From Burkholderiales bacterium RIFCSPLOWO2_12_FULL_61_40 (GTDB lineage Bacteria > Pseudomonadota > Gammaproteobacteria > Burkholderiales > Burkholderiaceae_C), in contig MESI01000115.1 of assembly GCA_001770935.1 (NCBI GenBank), positions 18,609 to 82,608 on the forward strand: a stretch of DNA of 64,000 bases, written 5' to 3'. Below the pieces are notes generated by a model. The model was not told where the DNA came from, did not search any database, and saw only the letters and a list, made by a program, of their open reading frames with translations. Below are positions 11,009-20,503 of the stretch, piece after piece; the first letter of the stretch is position 1; every line of letters begins with the position of its first letter. The position numbers and the translations under genes are program-made.

Positions 11009-11914
11009 CTACTCGGCCTCGCGCACCCGCATAAAACTGGCGAACTTGGGCAGCCCCGTGGCGGTGCGGTCCCGGTAGCGGTAGGTGACCACCGCGCCCA
11101 CCGGCGGCGGTGCGTCCCGCTGGGCATCGGTGAAACCCGTGCCCAGCGCAAAGCGCTGGCCATTGGGCATCTCCAGCAGCAGCGCGCCCATGCGCCCGGT
11201 GTGGCGACCTTTGCCCGGCACCTGGGCGATGACACGGGCGTCTTCATCCGGCGTGGTTTTCAGCTTGCGCAAGGCATCGCTGCGGCCTGCTTGCCACGGG
11301 GCATCGGCACGGTGCAAGACCAGCCCCTCGCCACCCTGCTCCACAGTTTTCAGCAGGTGAACTTGCAAGGCAGTGCCGTCGGCCACCCGGATCTGCGCCA
11401 CGGCCTGCAACCAGGCCACCCCCGCGCCGCCCAGCACGGACGCCATGCGGGCGCTGCGTTCGGCAAACACATCCGCCTCGTGGGGCAGGTCGAAAATCAT
11501 GTAGCGTATTTCACGCCATTCGGCGTCCACGGGCACATTGCGGCGCACCGTGGCCGAGAGCCGGTCGAAATGGCGCCGCCCCAGCCACAACTCGCCGTCC
11601 AGTGGCGTGGCGGGCAAGGCTGCGGTAAACCAGGCCGGTGCCGCAATGGTGCGGCCGCTTTTGAAGCGCAGCACCTGCCCATCCCAATACGCACGCACCC
11701 CATCCAGCTTTTCGCTGACCAGGTAGGCCGCTGGGTCCAGACCCGCCTGCCAGTTTTTCGCCAGCATCAGCGCGGGAGCCAGCGGCGATGCGGGGGACAA
11801 GGCCGTGCCGCCCCCAGCCTGAACCGGGGCTGCAGGCACCGACGCAGGCCAAACAAGCCCGGCCAGCAACAGCCCCAAATATGTTGCCCGTGGGCGCAGC
11901 GTTAGATTGGCCAT
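11009..11914 (-). CDS. ligE: periplasmic ATP-dependent DNA ligase (LigE type)
   Basis: A 301-residue minimal ATP-dependent DNA ligase. Residues 1-29 form a signal peptide (RPRATYLGLLLAGLVWPASVPAAP), so the enzyme should act in the periplasm. The nucleotidyl-transfer motif I is SEKLDGVR, with Lys69 as the adenylated residue. Motif III/IIIa-like segment MIFDLPH, motif IV EGLVLHR and motif V KLKTTPDEDARV follow, and a short OB-fold completes the protein. This is the Lig E class of beta- and gammaproteobacteria, in which export and a link with DNA uptake or extracellular DNA have been proposed. Neighbours are an unrelated TetR gene and the acyl-CoA dehydrogenases, converging on it. Confidence 0.9.
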   Translation of the reverse strand: MANLTLRPRATYLGLLLAGLVWPASVPAAPVQAGGGTALSPASPLAPALMLAKNWQAGLDPAAYLVSEKLDGVRAYWDGQVLRFKSGRTIAAPAWFTAALPATPLDGELWLGRRHFDRLSATVRRNVPVDAEWREIRYMIFDLPHEADVFAERSARMASVLGGAGVAWLQAVAQIRVADGTALQVHLLKTVEQGGEGLVLHRADAPWQAGRSDALRKLKTTPDEDARVIAQVPGKGRHTGRMGALLLEMPNGQRFALGTGFTDAQRDAPPPVGAVVTYRYRDRTATGLPKFASFMRVREAE

Positions 11915-12001
11915 GGTGTTTTGCCCCTCCCTTGTGTGTTGTCAGGAAAGTGTAGCGCCTGTGCTGCGGGGCGCGGTGCCCGCAGGGATCAGTGTGTGCG
12001 C

Positions 12002-12616
12002 TTAAGCGTTAGGCGACAGCGCCGCCGCGAACACATGGCTGGTGCGCTTGAGTGCGTCTGCGTAGGCCTTGAGCCCCGCCCCAGGGAGCAGCATGACTTT
12101 GGCGCCACTGGCCGCCGCAATCAGGGTCGCCGCCACGTCGTGCGGCGTGAGGCCGCGCTGACCCAGACCCACCTCACCTGCGGCGTCTGCGCGGGCCAGC
12201 AGGTCGATCAGGATTTGCAAATGGTTTTGCCGCAGTTGCTCAGTCAGGTCCTGGCCCAGGCTGCCGCGTATTTCACCCAGCTCTTGCAGATGGCCTGAGT
12301 CGCTGAAGCGTTCGTAGAAATACCCATAGAAGGCATTGAGCACCCCGAATAACCGGTCTTCAAAGGGCAAGGGCGCATGGGCTGCGGTTGTCGAGGCCCG
12401 CAGCACATTCGCCCCGGTGCGCTCCAGCAAGGCCCGGAACAGGGCTTCTTTGCCGGCGTAGTACAGGTACACCGTGCCTTTGGCAATGCCCGCCTCCCGG
12501 GCCACATCGTCCATGGAGGATTTGCGGTAGCCATACCGCACAAACAGACTTTCGGCTGCGTCCAGGATGGTTTGGGCTTTGGGGGAGAGGTCGGGAGAAG
12601 ATTCTGTGGTGGCCAT
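12002..12616 (-). CDS. TetR family transcriptional regulator
   Basis: A 204-residue TetR-type repressor. The DNA-binding domain is at residues 13-60 with ILDAAESLFVRYGYRKSSMDDVAREAGIAKGTVYLYYAGKEALFRALL, the classic helix-turn-helix, in pieces matching the family consensus. The C-terminal ligand domain is not diagnostic. ATG at 12616 is used rather than a frame extension of 7 codons. No adjacent target operon is obvious: upstream there is an unrelated region and downstream the ligE gene on the same strand. Confidence 0.92.
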   Translation of the reverse strand: MATTESSPDLSPKAQTILDAAESLFVRYGYRKSSMDDVAREAGIAKGTVYLYYAGKEALFRALLERTGANVLRASTTAAHAPLPFEDRLFGVLNAFYGYFYERFSDSGHLQELGEIRGSLGQDLTEQLRQNHLQILIDLLARADAAGEVGLGQRGLTPHDVAATLIAAASGAKVMLLPGAGLKAYADALKRTSHVFAAALSPNA

Positions 12617-12706
12617 GGGCCATTTTATCGACCACACCGCCGTATTGGCTTTGCACCGGCATGGCTTGACGTGCGTGTCCGCCAGAAGAACATGGCACCC
12701 TGAGTT

Positions 12707-13105
12707 TCAAACCGTTGGTGTAGTGCGCGCCAGCTGTGCCAGCACCATGCGCGCCGTGGACAGGTTGGTGGCGCAGGGCACGTCATGCACATCGCAGGCG
12801 CGCACCAGGGCGTTGATGTCGGGTTCGTGCGGCTGCGGCGTCATGGGGTCGCGCAGGAAAATGACCACATCCACCTCCCCTTGTGCCAGGCGTGCGCCAA
12901 TCTGCAGGTCACCGCCCCAGGGACCGCTGAGCATACGTTCCACCGTCAGACCCACTTCGTTCACCAATCGGCCGCCCGTGGTGCCGGTCGCGCTCAGGGT
13001 GCAGCGGCGCAACAGGGGTTCAAACTCCTTGGCAAGCTGCACCATGGCGTCTTTTTTATGGTTGTGGGCGATCAGGGCAATACGGGGTGGCACAGGCAAT
13101 GGCAT
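12707..13105 (-). CDS. mgsA: methylglyoxal synthase
   Basis: MgsA converts dihydroxyacetone phosphate to methylglyoxal and phosphate, an overflow bypass of glycolysis. The 132-residue product has the family motifs [10 protein letters not shown] near the start, TGTTGG (phosphate loop), [12 protein letters not shown] and [25 protein letters not shown], which holds catalytic aspartate and histidine residues. ATG at 13105 is chosen since the conserved region begins 6 residues after it; a longer frame runs into the HNH gene. It lies 20 bases downstream of the HNH gene on the same strand. Confidence 0.95.
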   Translation of the reverse strand: MPLPVPPRIALIAHNHKKDAMVQLAKEFEPLLRRCTLSATGTTGGRLVNEVGLTVERMLSGPWGGDLQIGARLAQGEVDVVIFLRDPMTPQPHEPDINALVRACDVHDVPCATNLSTARMVLAQLARTTPTV

Positions 13106-13125
13106 GGAAGGGGATGTCAGGTGGG

Positions 13126-13683
13126 TCAGATCAGCAAGCGGGATGAACGTGGCACATGGGCCATCAGAAACTCCATCTGGTCGGCCAGGATGCGGCGGTT
13201 GCGCAGAATGAAATCTTCCCACAAGCTGGGAATGTAAGGCGTGTACAGCAGTGGCATATGGGCCTGCTCGGGCGTGCGGTGGCTCTTGCGGTGGTTGCAG
13301 GGGCGGCAGGCGGTGACCACATTCATCCAGGTGTCCACCCCCTGCTGGGCAAAGGGAATGATGTGCTCGCGCGTCAGGTCGACTTCATGAAAATGCCCGC
13401 CGCAGTAGGCGCACACATTGCGGTCCCGGATAAACAGCTTGCCATTGGTCAGGCCGGGTCGCAGATCGAAGGGATTGATGTTGGGCACACCGCGTGTACC
13501 GATGATGCTGTTGACCCGGATGATGGATTGCAGCCCGGTCGCCGCGTTGTGCCCACCGTGGAACACGGCCACTTCGCCACCCGACTCCCAGCGCACCTCG
13601 CCGGTGGCGTAATGCACGACGGCCTGCTCCAGTGAGATCCACGACTGGGGCAGCCCTTGGGCCGACAACTTCAAGACTTTCAA
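13126..13683 (-). CDS. HNH endonuclease family protein
   Basis: A 185-residue HNH protein. The metal/zinc-binding core is Cys91-x-x-Cys94 (CAYCGG), [10 protein letters not shown] with His107, and Cys126-x-x-Cys129-Asn130-His131 (CRPCNHRK). The layout matches the widespread single-gene HNH proteins found as housekeeping-like genes in betaproteobacteria, whose biological role is unknown. It is divergent from ribF; the 177-base space between them contains a hairpin repeat. Co-transcription with mgsA is likely from the 20-base gap. Confidence 0.9.
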   Translation of the reverse strand: MKVLKLSAQGLPQSWISLEQAVVHYATGEVRWESGGEVAVFHGGHNAATGLQSIIRVNSIIGTRGVPNINPFDLRPGLTNGKLFIRDRNVCAYCGGHFHEVDLTREHIIPFAQQGVDTWMNVVTACRPCNHRKSHRTPEQAHMPLLYTPYIPSLWEDFILRNRRILADQMEFLMAHVPRSSRLLI

Positions 13684-13800
13684 AACACGCCTCCTGGAAC
13701 GGTAAAAACCACCACCAACTTGGAACGCAAATGTCTGCAGTCACGCGCCGGATCGCCTGTCCGGGTACTGCTGCGTCACAATATACCCTGTTTATGTGAC

Positions 13801-13854
13801 AAACAGGCTTCAAGCGCTGAATACCCGTGCGCAGCCTGCTATCAAAAAGATAAC
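13801..13854 (-). repeat. Hairpin repeat, copy I, upstream of ribF
   Basis: AAACAGGCTTCAAGCG, a CCGTGCGCAGC block and GCTATCAAAAAGATAAC align with copies A and B in the same orientation, though the stem is degenerate. It ends 6 bases before the ribF start codon, so it forms the ribF leader. Confidence 0.5.
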
Positions 13855-13860
13855 AACTCC

Positions 13861-14835
13861 ATGAAGGTTTTTCGCGGTTTCAAACATCCTGGTGTGGCGC
13901 CCGCCTGTGCGGTCACGATCGGCAATTTTGACGGTGTGCACCGGGGCCACCAGGCCATGCTCGCCCTGCTGCGCGGTGAGGCCCAACAGCGCGGTGTGCC
14001 CAGCTGTGTATTAACTTTTGAGCCGCACCCGCGCGACTACTTTGCCGAGCTGCACAAAAAGCCCGATCTGGCCCCGGCACGGGTGGGCACCCTGCGCGAC
14101 AAACTGGAAGACCTGGCCCATTGCGGCGTGGACCAGACCGTGGTGTTGCCCTTTGATGCCCAATTGGCCAACCAGTCGCCCCAGGAGTTCATTCAAGGGG
14201 TGCTGCGCGATGGCCTGGGTGCCAGGTACGTACTGGTCGGCGACGACTTTCGCTTTGGCAAGCAACGTGCGGGCGACTACGCGCTCTTGGATGCGGCTGG
14301 CGAAGCGCAGGGCTTTGACGTGGCCCGCATGAACAGCTACGAGGTGCACGGCCTGCGGGTCTCCAGCTCGGCAGTGCGCGACGCCCTGGGCCAAGGGCGC
14401 ATGGCCGATGCCGGACGTTTGCTGGGGCGGCCCTACTGCATCTCCGGCCATGTGGTGCATGGCCGCAAACTGGGCCGCACCCTGGGCTTCAAAACCCTGA
14501 ACCTGCGCTTTGCGCACTGGAAACCGGCCGCCAGCGGCATTTTTGTGGTGCTGGTGCATGGGCTCACCCACAAGCCGCTGCAAGGCGTGGCCAACCTGGG
14601 CGTGCGGCCCTCGCTGGACCCCAACGACGTCAATGGCGGGCGGGTGCTGCTGGAGACGCACTGCCTGGACTGGCCGGAAGGCTTGGGGTCCGAGGGGGCC
14701 TACGGTAAAATCATCCGCGTGGAACTGCTACACAAACTGCACGACGAGCTGAAATACGACAGCCTGGACGCCTTGACCCAAGGCATACGCCGGGACTGTG
14801 ATGACGCCCGCGCCTGGTTGATCGCCCGAATTTGA
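13861..14835 (+). CDS. ribF: bifunctional riboflavin kinase / FAD synthetase
   Basis: RibF phosphorylates riboflavin to FMN and adenylates FMN to FAD. The 324-residue protein has the N-terminal nucleotidyltransferase with TIGNFDGVHRGHQAML (HxGH-type motif, residues 19-34) and a C-terminal flavokinase domain from about residue 185. The kinase motif usually written GxPTAN reads GFKTLN here, a variant that deserves noting. ATG at 13861 is chosen because the conserved region follows directly; a longer frame reads back through the repeat. It is followed by ileS and lspA, a conserved gene order in many proteobacteria. Confidence 0.96.
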   Translation: MKVFRGFKHPGVAPACAVTIGNFDGVHRGHQAMLALLRGEAQQRGVPSCVLTFEPHPRDYFAELHKKPDLAPARVGTLRDKLEDLAHCGVDQTVVLPFDAQLANQSPQEFIQGVLRDGLGARYVLVGDDFRFGKQRAGDYALLDAAGEAQGFDVARMNSYEVHGLRVSSSAVRDALGQGRMADAGRLLGRPYCISGHVVHGRKLGRTLGFKTLNLRFAHWKPAASGIFVVLVHGLTHKPLQGVANLGVRPSLDPNDVNGGRVLLETHCLDWPEGLGSEGAYGKIIRVELLHKLHDELKYDSLDALTQGIRRDCDDARAWLIARI

Positions 14836-14964
14836 TGGGGCAGACCCACCGGTCAGCGACGCACCTTGCCCCGCGTCTTGTGAAACTGCCCTGGTGCGGA
14901 TCGCCCCTTGGAACTGGCGACGCCATGCACCTCCTAAAAAAACGCCCCCACACGAGAATTCGCC

Positions 14965-17949
14965 ATGACCGACAAAGTTGATTACCGCAGCACCCTGAAC
15001 CTGCCCGACACCCCTTTTCCCATGCGCGGCGACCTGCCCAAGCGGGAACCGGCCTGGGTCAAGGCCTGGAACGAAATGGCCCCCACCCCTGGCGAAGCCA
15101 GGCCCCCCGAGGGGGTGCAGCCGTCCTTGGGGCGGCCCGGCGAACGGTCTGGCGGCTTGTACAAAAAGCTGCGCGACCACCGCCAAGGCGCACCTTTGTT
15201 TGTGCTGCACGACGGCCCGCCCTACGCCAACGGCAAGCTGCACATCGGCCACGCGCTGAACAAGGTGCTCAAGGACATGATCGTCAAGTCCAAACAGTTG
15301 GGCGGTTTTGACGCGCAGTACATCCCCGGCTGGGACTGCCACGGCCTGCCGATCGAAAACGCCATCGAAAAACTGCACGGCCGCAAGCTGTCTAGAGACG
15401 ACATGCAGGCCAAGAGCCGCGCCTACGCCACCGAGCAGATCGAGCAGCAGCGCGAAGACTTCAAGCGCCTGGGCGTGCTGGGCGACTGGGAGCGCCCCTA
15501 CCGCACCATGGACCCGGCCAACGAGGGCGGCCAGATCCGCGCCTTCAAGCGCGTGATCGAACGCGGCTTTGTCTACCGCGGCCTGAAGCCCGTGTACTGG
15601 TGTTTTGACTGCAGCTCCTCTCTGGCCGAATTCGAAATCGAATACGCCGACAAGAAGAGCGACACGCTGGACGTGGCCTTTGAAGCCGCTGACAAGCAAG
15701 CGCTGCTGCAGGCATTTTTCCCCGGCAAACTGTCCGACCACCCCTCCTCAGCGCTGGTGGCGTCACGGCTGGAAGCCAAGTCGGCCTTTATCGTCATCTG
15801 GACCACCACCGCCTGGACCATTCCCGCCAACCAGGCGCTCAACGCCCACCCCGAGCTGACCTATGCGCTGGTGGACACCCCGCGCGGCCTGCTGGTACTG
15901 GCCGACACGCTGGTCGAGAAGTGCCTGGAGCGCTACGGCACCACGGGCACCGTCATCGCCACCACCAGCGGCAAACAACTCGCGGGACTGAACTTCAAGC
16001 ACCCCTTGCACGACGTGGATGCAGGCTACGCACGCCTGTCTCCGGTGTATCTGGCCGACTATGTCAGCGACTCCGACGGCACCGGCATCGTGCACTCCGC
16101 GCCCGCCTACGGCGTGGATGACTTCAACAGCTGTGTGGCCCACGGCCTCAAATACGACGACATCCTGAACCCGGTACAGGGCAACGGCACCTATGCCGAC
16201 GACCTGCCCCTGTTCGGCGGCCTGAACATCTGGAAAGCCTGCCCGGTCATCCTCGACACCCTGCGTACACATGACCGCCTGCTGGCCAGCAGCCCCATCG
16301 TCCACAGCTACCCGCACTGCTGGCGCCACAAGACGCCGGTGATCTACCGTGCCGCCGCCCAATGGTTTGTGCGCATGGACGAAGGCGCGGGCGTGTTCAC
16401 CAAGGACAAGGCGCCCAAGACCCTGCGCCAGCTGGCCCTGGACGCGATCGAGCAAACCAGCTTCTACCCCGAGAACGGCAAAACCCGCTTGCGCGACATG
16501 ATCGCCAACCGCCCCGACTGGTGCATTTCGCGCCAGCGCAGCTGGGGCGTGCCGGTGCCGTTCTTTTTGCACAAGGATTCGGGCGAATTGCACCCCAACA
16601 CCATGGCCATCCTGGACCAGGCGGCTGATATTGTGGAAAAGGGTGGCATCGAGGCCTGGAGCCGCGTGACCGTGGCCGACATCCTGGGCGCTGAAGATGC
16701 CGAGCACTACACCAAGAGCACCGACATTCTGGAGGTGTGGTTCGACTCCGGCTCCACCTTCTGGCATGTGCTGCGCGGCAGCCACAAGGACGCCTACGCC
16801 CGCCCCCCCTTCCACGCCGAAGGGCCTGAGGCCGATCTGTACCTGGAAGGCCACGACCAGCACCGCGGCTGGTTCCATTCATCCCTCTTGCTGGGCTGTG
16901 CGTTGTTTGACCGCGCACCCTACCGGGGCCTGCTGACCCACGGCTTTGCCACCGACGGCCAGGGCCGCAAGATGAGCAAATCCCTGGGCAACACGGTGGA
17001 ACCACAGACCATCACCACCAAAATGGGCGCCGAAATCGTGCGCCTGTGGGTGGCATCGACCGACTATTCGGGCGACCTGAACATTGACGACAAGATTCTG
17101 GCCCGCGTGGTGGACACCTACCGCCGGGTGCGCAACACATGCAAGTTTTTGCTGGCCAATGTGAGCGACTTTGACCCGGTCAAAGACGCGGTTCCCGCCG
17201 ACCAGTTACTGGAGATCGACCGCTACGCCCTGAGCCGCACGGCGCAATTGCAAGCCGACATCCTGGCGCATTACGAGGTCTATGAATTCCACCCCGTGGT
17301 GTCCAAGCTGCAGATTTATTGCAGCGAAGACCTGGGCGCCTTCTACCTGGACATCCTGAAAGACCGGCTCTACACCACCGGCGCCCAGTCCCTGGCCCGC
17401 CGCTCGGCACAAACGGCGCTGTGGACCATCACCCAAGCCATGCTGCGCTGGATGGCGCCGTTCCTCAGCTTCACCGCCGAAGAGGCATGGGCCGTACTGG
17501 GGGCGGAAGGCAAGACGCCGGCCGCCACGGCTGACTCCATCTTCATGGACACCTATGTGGCCCTGGAAGCCCCCAACGAGACGCTGCTGCGCAAGTGGGC
17601 GCGGATCCGCGAAATCCGGGAAGCGGTGAACAAAGACATTGAAGTCTTGCGTGCCGATGGCCAGGTGGGCGCGTCCCTGCAAGCCGAAGTCACGCTGACA
17701 GTGGCAGAAGATGACTACGCCTTGCTGGCCAGCCTGGGGGCCGATCTGAAGTTTGTGTTCATCACATCTGCTATTACTTTGGTAGCTGGAAGCGCACTGT
17801 CCATCAGGGCTAGCGCATCAAATGGCACCAAATGCGAACGCTGCTGGCACTACTGCGACGATGTGGGCAGCGCAGCCGCCCATCCCACCCTGTGTGGCCG
17901 CTGCGCCAGCAACCTGGACGGTGTGGGCGAAACCCGCACTTACGCCTGA
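14965..17949 (+). CDS. ileS: isoleucyl-tRNA synthetase with repeat-derived inserts
   Basis: IleRS charges tRNA-Ile. The 994-residue product has HIGH at residues 93-96 ([14 protein letters not shown]), KMSKS at 669-673, the editing domain between, and a C-terminal zinc finger (CERCWHYC and CGRCASN). It is longer than usual: residues 39-64 (rich in P, G and R) are encoded by a GC-rich palindromic repeat inserted between NEM and LYKKLRDH, a stretch that is continuous in relatives. A second insert, about 17 residues before the zinc finger, matches the dispersed hairpin repeat (copy F). Both keep the frame. The stop overlaps the lspA start (TGATG). Confidence 0.97.
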   Translation: MTDKVDYRSTLNLPDTPFPMRGDLPKREPAWVKAWNEMAPTPGEARPPEGVQPSLGRPGERSGGLYKKLRDHRQGAPLFVLHDGPPYANGKLHIGHALNKVLKDMIVKSKQLGGFDAQYIPGWDCHGLPIENAIEKLHGRKLSRDDMQAKSRAYATEQIEQQREDFKRLGVLGDWERPYRTMDPANEGGQIRAFKRVIERGFVYRGLKPVYWCFDCSSSLAEFEIEYADKKSDTLDVAFEAADKQALLQAFFPGKLSDHPSSALVASRLEAKSAFIVIWTTTAWTIPANQALNAHPELTYALVDTPRGLLVLADTLVEKCLERYGTTGTVIATTSGKQLAGLNFKHPLHDVDAGYARLSPVYLADYVSDSDGTGIVHSAPAYGVDDFNSCVAHGLKYDDILNPVQGNGTYADDLPLFGGLNIWKACPVILDTLRTHDRLLASSPIVHSYPHCWRHKTPVIYRAAAQWFVRMDEGAGVFTKDKAPKTLRQLALDAIEQTSFYPENGKTRLRDMIANRPDWCISRQRSWGVPVPFFLHKDSGELHPNTMAILDQAADIVEKGGIEAWSRVTVADILGAEDAEHYTKSTDILEVWFDSGSTFWHVLRGSHKDAYARPPFHAEGPEADLYLEGHDQHRGWFHSSLLLGCALFDRAPYRGLLTHGFATDGQGRKMSKSLGNTVEPQTITTKMGAEIVRLWVASTDYSGDLNIDDKILARVVDTYRRVRNTCKFLLANVSDFDPVKDAVPADQLLEIDRYALSRTAQLQADILAHYEVYEFHPVVSKLQIYCSEDLGAFYLDILKDRLYTTGAQSLARRSAQTALWTITQAMLRWMAPFLSFTAEEAWAVLGAEGKTPAATADSIFMDTYVALEAPNETLLRKWARIREIREAVNKDIEVLRADGQVGASLQAEVTLTVAEDDYALLASLGADLKFVFITSAITLVAGSALSIRASASNGTKCERCWHYCDDVGSAAAHPTLCGRCASNLDGVGETRTYA
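15079..15156 (+). repeat. GC-rich palindromic insert inside ileS
   Basis: A 78-bp in-frame insert with CCTGGCGAAGCCAGG (perfect 6-bp stem, 15088-15102) followed by CCCCCGAGGGGG and TTGGGGCGGCCCGG. This composition is typical of intergenic GC-rich repeats in Comamonadaceae. It adds about 26 residues before the catalytic HIGH region. The edges are judged from the conserved IleRS sequence around it. Confidence 0.6.
17770..17820 (+). repeat. Hairpin repeat, copy F, in frame inside ileS
   Basis: GCTATTACTTTGGTAGC stem-loop, then TGGAAGCGCACTG and CAGGGCTAGCGC. This is the same order of blocks as the other family members. It spans 51 bases, exactly 17 codons, and encodes part of the linker preceding the C-terminal zinc finger. 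Confidence 0.62.
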
Positions 17950-18464
17950 TGGCACGCGGCGGTAAAACCATGGTCTTTGGCAAAGCCTCCGGGGGCGGCA
18001 TGCTGCACTGGCTGGGCCTGGCTTTCGTCATCTTGCTGGTGGACCAGTTCACCAAGGTATTGGTTGTGGGCTACTACCACCTGGGGGACAGCAGCGTTGT
18101 CACCAGCTTTTTCAACGTGGTGCGGGTGCACAACTACGGGGCGGCCTTCTCGTTTCTGGCGGGCGCTTCGGGCTGGCAGCGCTGGTTTTTTACCGTGCTC
18201 GGCTTTGTGGCGGCAGGGGTGATCATCTGGATGCTCAAATCCCATTCCGGCCAGCGCCTGTTCAGCTTCGCCATGGCCTGCATTCTGGGCGGCGCCATCG
18301 GCAATGTGGTGGACCGCCTGCTGTACGGCTACGTGGTGGATTTTTTGGACTTCCACTGGCGCGGCATGCATTTTCCGGCCTTCAACGTGGCCGACAGCGC
18401 CATCACCGTGGGCGCGGTTTGTCTGATTCTGGATGAACTGCTGCGGGTGCGGCGCACCCGCTGA
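17949..18464 (+). CDS. lspA: lipoprotein signal peptidase (signal peptidase II)
   Basis: LspA is the inner-membrane aspartyl protease that removes signal peptides from diacylglyceryl-prolipoproteins. The 171-residue protein has four membrane segments and the family motifs [36 protein letters not shown] (first catalytic Asp region) and FNVADSAIT (second catalytic Asp). ATG at 17949 overlaps the ileS stop as TGATG, so the genes are coupled; a second ATG 8 codons later is also possible. The ileS-lspA pairing is conserved. Confidence 0.96.
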   Translation: MARGGKTMVFGKASGGGMLHWLGLAFVILLVDQFTKVLVVGYYHLGDSSVVTSFFNVVRVHNYGAAFSFLAGASGWQRWFFTVLGFVAAGVIIWMLKSHSGQRLFSFAMACILGGAIGNVVDRLLYGYVVDFLDFHWRGMHFPAFNVADSAITVGAVCLILDELLRVRRTR

Positions 18465-18473
18465 TCCCGTTCC

Positions 18474-19472
18474 CTACAAAGTCAAAATCGTGCTGCCGGT
18501 AGTCGCCCGCGCCTCCAGGTCCCGGTGGGCTTGCTGTACCTGCTCCAGGGGGTAGCGTTGCCCGATGCGGATGTGGACCTGGCCGCTGTCAACCATGTCA
18601 AACAAATCATCCGCCATGGCCTGCGTGCTCTCACGGGTGGCGATGTGGGTGAACAGGGTTTGGCGCGTCAGGTACAAGGAGCCTTTGGCACCCAAAATGC
18701 CCGGAGCAAACGGCGCCACCGGGCCCGAGGCATTGCCAAAACTGGCCATCAGGCCAAAAGGCGCAATGCAGTCCAGGGACTTGTCCCAGGTGTCCTTGCC
18801 CACCGAGTCGTAAACCACCTTGACGCCTTTGCCAGCGGTGATGTCTTTCACCCGCGCCAGGAAGTCCTCGGTCGCGTAATTGATGGCAAAGGCCGCGCCG
18901 TTCTCCAGGGCCAGGGCGCATTTGGCGTCCGACCCCGCGGTGCCAATGAGTTGCAGGCCCATGGCCCGCGCCCACTGGCAGGCAATCAGACCCACCCCAC
19001 CGGCTGCGGCGTGAAACAGCACAAAATCGCCCGGATGCAGCCCTCCCTGGGGCTGGGTTTTTTTGAGCAGATACTGGGCGGTCAGGCCCTTGAGCATCAT
19101 GGCGGCGCCTGTGGCAAAAGAAATACTGTTGGGAAGCTTGCACACGCATCTGGCGGGCATAACCCGCAGCTCGCAGTAGCTTCCCGGGGGCTGGCTGGCA
19201 TAGGCCACGCGGTCACCCGCTTGCAAATGGGTGACACCCTCACCCACCGCTTCCACGACGCCGGAGGCCTCCATGCCCAATTGCAACGGCAGTGCCATGG
19301 GGTACAGGCCGCTGCGCTGGTAGACATCAATAAAATTCAGGCCCACTGCATGGTGGCGAATACGCACCTCGCCAGGGCCGGGGTCACCCATGAACACCTG
19401 AAGGACCAGCTTGAGCTGTTCCGGGCCTCCATGCTGGTCAATACAAATGGCTCGGGACTGGGTTTGCGTCAT
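18474..19472 (-). CDS. NADPH:quinone oxidoreductase family protein
   Basis: A 332-residue zinc-free medium-chain dehydrogenase/reductase of the quinone oxidoreductase (Qor) group. It has the N-terminal GroES-like domain with GEVRIRHHAVGLNFIDVYQRSGLYP and the NADPH-binding VLFHAAAGGVGLIACQWARAMG in a Rossmann fold at about residues 150-175. There are no structural-zinc cysteines. It ends 9 bases from lspA, convergent, and is divergent from the EamA transporter with a perfect 18-bp palindrome between the two starts. Likely role: one- or two-electron quinone reduction; physiological substrate not known. Confidence 0.93.
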   Translation of the reverse strand: MTQTQSRAICIDQHGGPEQLKLVLQVFMGDPGPGEVRIRHHAVGLNFIDVYQRSGLYPMALPLQLGMEASGVVEAVGEGVTHLQAGDRVAYASQPPGSYCELRVMPARCVCKLPNSISFATGAAMMLKGLTAQYLLKKTQPQGGLHPGDFVLFHAAAGGVGLIACQWARAMGLQLIGTAGSDAKCALALENGAAFAINYATEDFLARVKDITAGKGVKVVYDSVGKDTWDKSLDCIAPFGLMASFGNASGPVAPFAPGILGAKGSLYLTRQTLFTHIATRESTQAMADDLFDMVDSGQVHIRIGQRYPLEQVQQAHRDLEARATTGSTILTL

Positions 19473-19524
19473 CGGATTCTCCGGGTTGTCAAAAGATTGC
19501 TACCGATGGTGCCATGAATCAAAA

Positions 19525-19542
19525 ACCCCCGTGCACGGGGGT
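19525..19542. promoter_or_regulatory. perfect 18-bp palindrome between divergent genes
   Basis: ACCCCCGTGCACGGGGGT is a perfect dyad of 18 bases midway between the starts of the quinone reductase and EamA genes. The position suits an operator shared by the two promoters, but the same hairpin could act in the RNA leader of the EamA gene. No regulator is encoded beside it. Confidence 0.5.
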
Positions 19543-19567
19543 ACACCGGGCTTGGTACAGTCCTGCC

Positions 19568-20470
19568 ATGACCCAACGCCTGACCCCCGCCGCCATTGTG
19601 CTGCTCATCATCCCGCCCCTGCTGTGGTCGGGCAACGCCGTGGTGGGGCGCGTGGTCGCCCCGCTGGTGTCGCCCATGACCCTGAACCTGCTGCGCTGGG
19701 CGATGGCCTTTGTGCTGCTGTTGCCCCTGGCGGGCGGCGTGCTGCGGGGCAGCAGCCCCTTGTGGCGCCAGTGGCGGCGCTTTGCGTTTTTGAGCCTGTT
19801 CAGCATCGGCGGCTACAACGCCCTGCTGTACCTGGCGCTCAACACCTCCACCCCCATCAATGTGACCCTGGTGGGGGCCAGCACGCCGGTGTGGATGCTG
19901 CTCATTGGCAGGCTGTTTTTCAAGGTGCCGGTGTCCCACCGGCAATTGCTGGGGGCGGTGCTGTCCATCGCCGGTGTGCTGCTGGTGCTGTCGCGCGGGC
20001 AGTGGGAGGTGTTGCTGGGCATGCGCCTGGTGGCGGGCGACCTGTACATTCTGATCGCGTCCATGGCCTGGGCCTACTACAGCTGGATGCTGGTCCACCC
20101 CACCCCCGAGTCTGCCTCTCTGCGCACCGATTGGGCGGCCTTTCTGCTGGGGCAAATCGTGTTTGGCCTGGGCTGGTCCGCCGCCTTTGCCGGTGCCGAG
20201 TGGACACTGAGCGCCGCCCACATCCAGTGGGGCTGGCCCCTGGTCAGCGCGCTGGCTTTCATCGCCGTGGGACCGGCGGTGATCGCCTATGGCTCCTGGG
20301 GCGCGGGGGTGTCACGCGCCGGTCCGGCGGTGGCCGGGTTTTTCATCAACCTCACGCCGCTGTTCACGGCCCTGCTGTCCGCCGCGTTTCTGGGGGAAAC
20401 ACCGCAGGCCTTCCATGCGCTGGCGTTTGTGTTGATCGTCTCGGGGATTGTGCTGTCGTCCCGGCGTTAA
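19568..20470 (+). CDS. EamA/DMT family transporter
   Basis: A 300-residue inner-membrane protein with ten predicted membrane segments in two EamA repeats, the drug/metabolite transporter layout. The first repeat starts IVLLIIPPLLWSGNAVVGR and the second is around DLYILIASMAWAYYSWMLV. ATG at 19568 is chosen over an upstream frame extension. Such carriers export amino acids or other small metabolites; the substrate cannot be predicted. Divergent from the quinone reductase and convergent with the histidine kinase gene. Confidence 0.92.
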   Translation: MTQRLTPAAIVLLIIPPLLWSGNAVVGRVVAPLVSPMTLNLLRWAMAFVLLLPLAGGVLRGSSPLWRQWRRFAFLSLFSIGGYNALLYLALNTSTPINVTLVGASTPVWMLLIGRLFFKVPVSHRQLLGAVLSIAGVLLVLSRGQWEVLLGMRLVAGDLYILIASMAWAYYSWMLVHPTPESASLRTDWAAFLLGQIVFGLGWSAAFAGAEWTLSAAHIQWGWPLVSALAFIAVGPAVIAYGSWGAGVSRAGPAVAGFFINLTPLFTALLSAAFLGETPQAFHALAFVLIVSGIVLSSRR

Positions 20471-20503
20471 TCCCCTGTGCCTGCCCAAAGGCATGCGCAG
20501 GGT

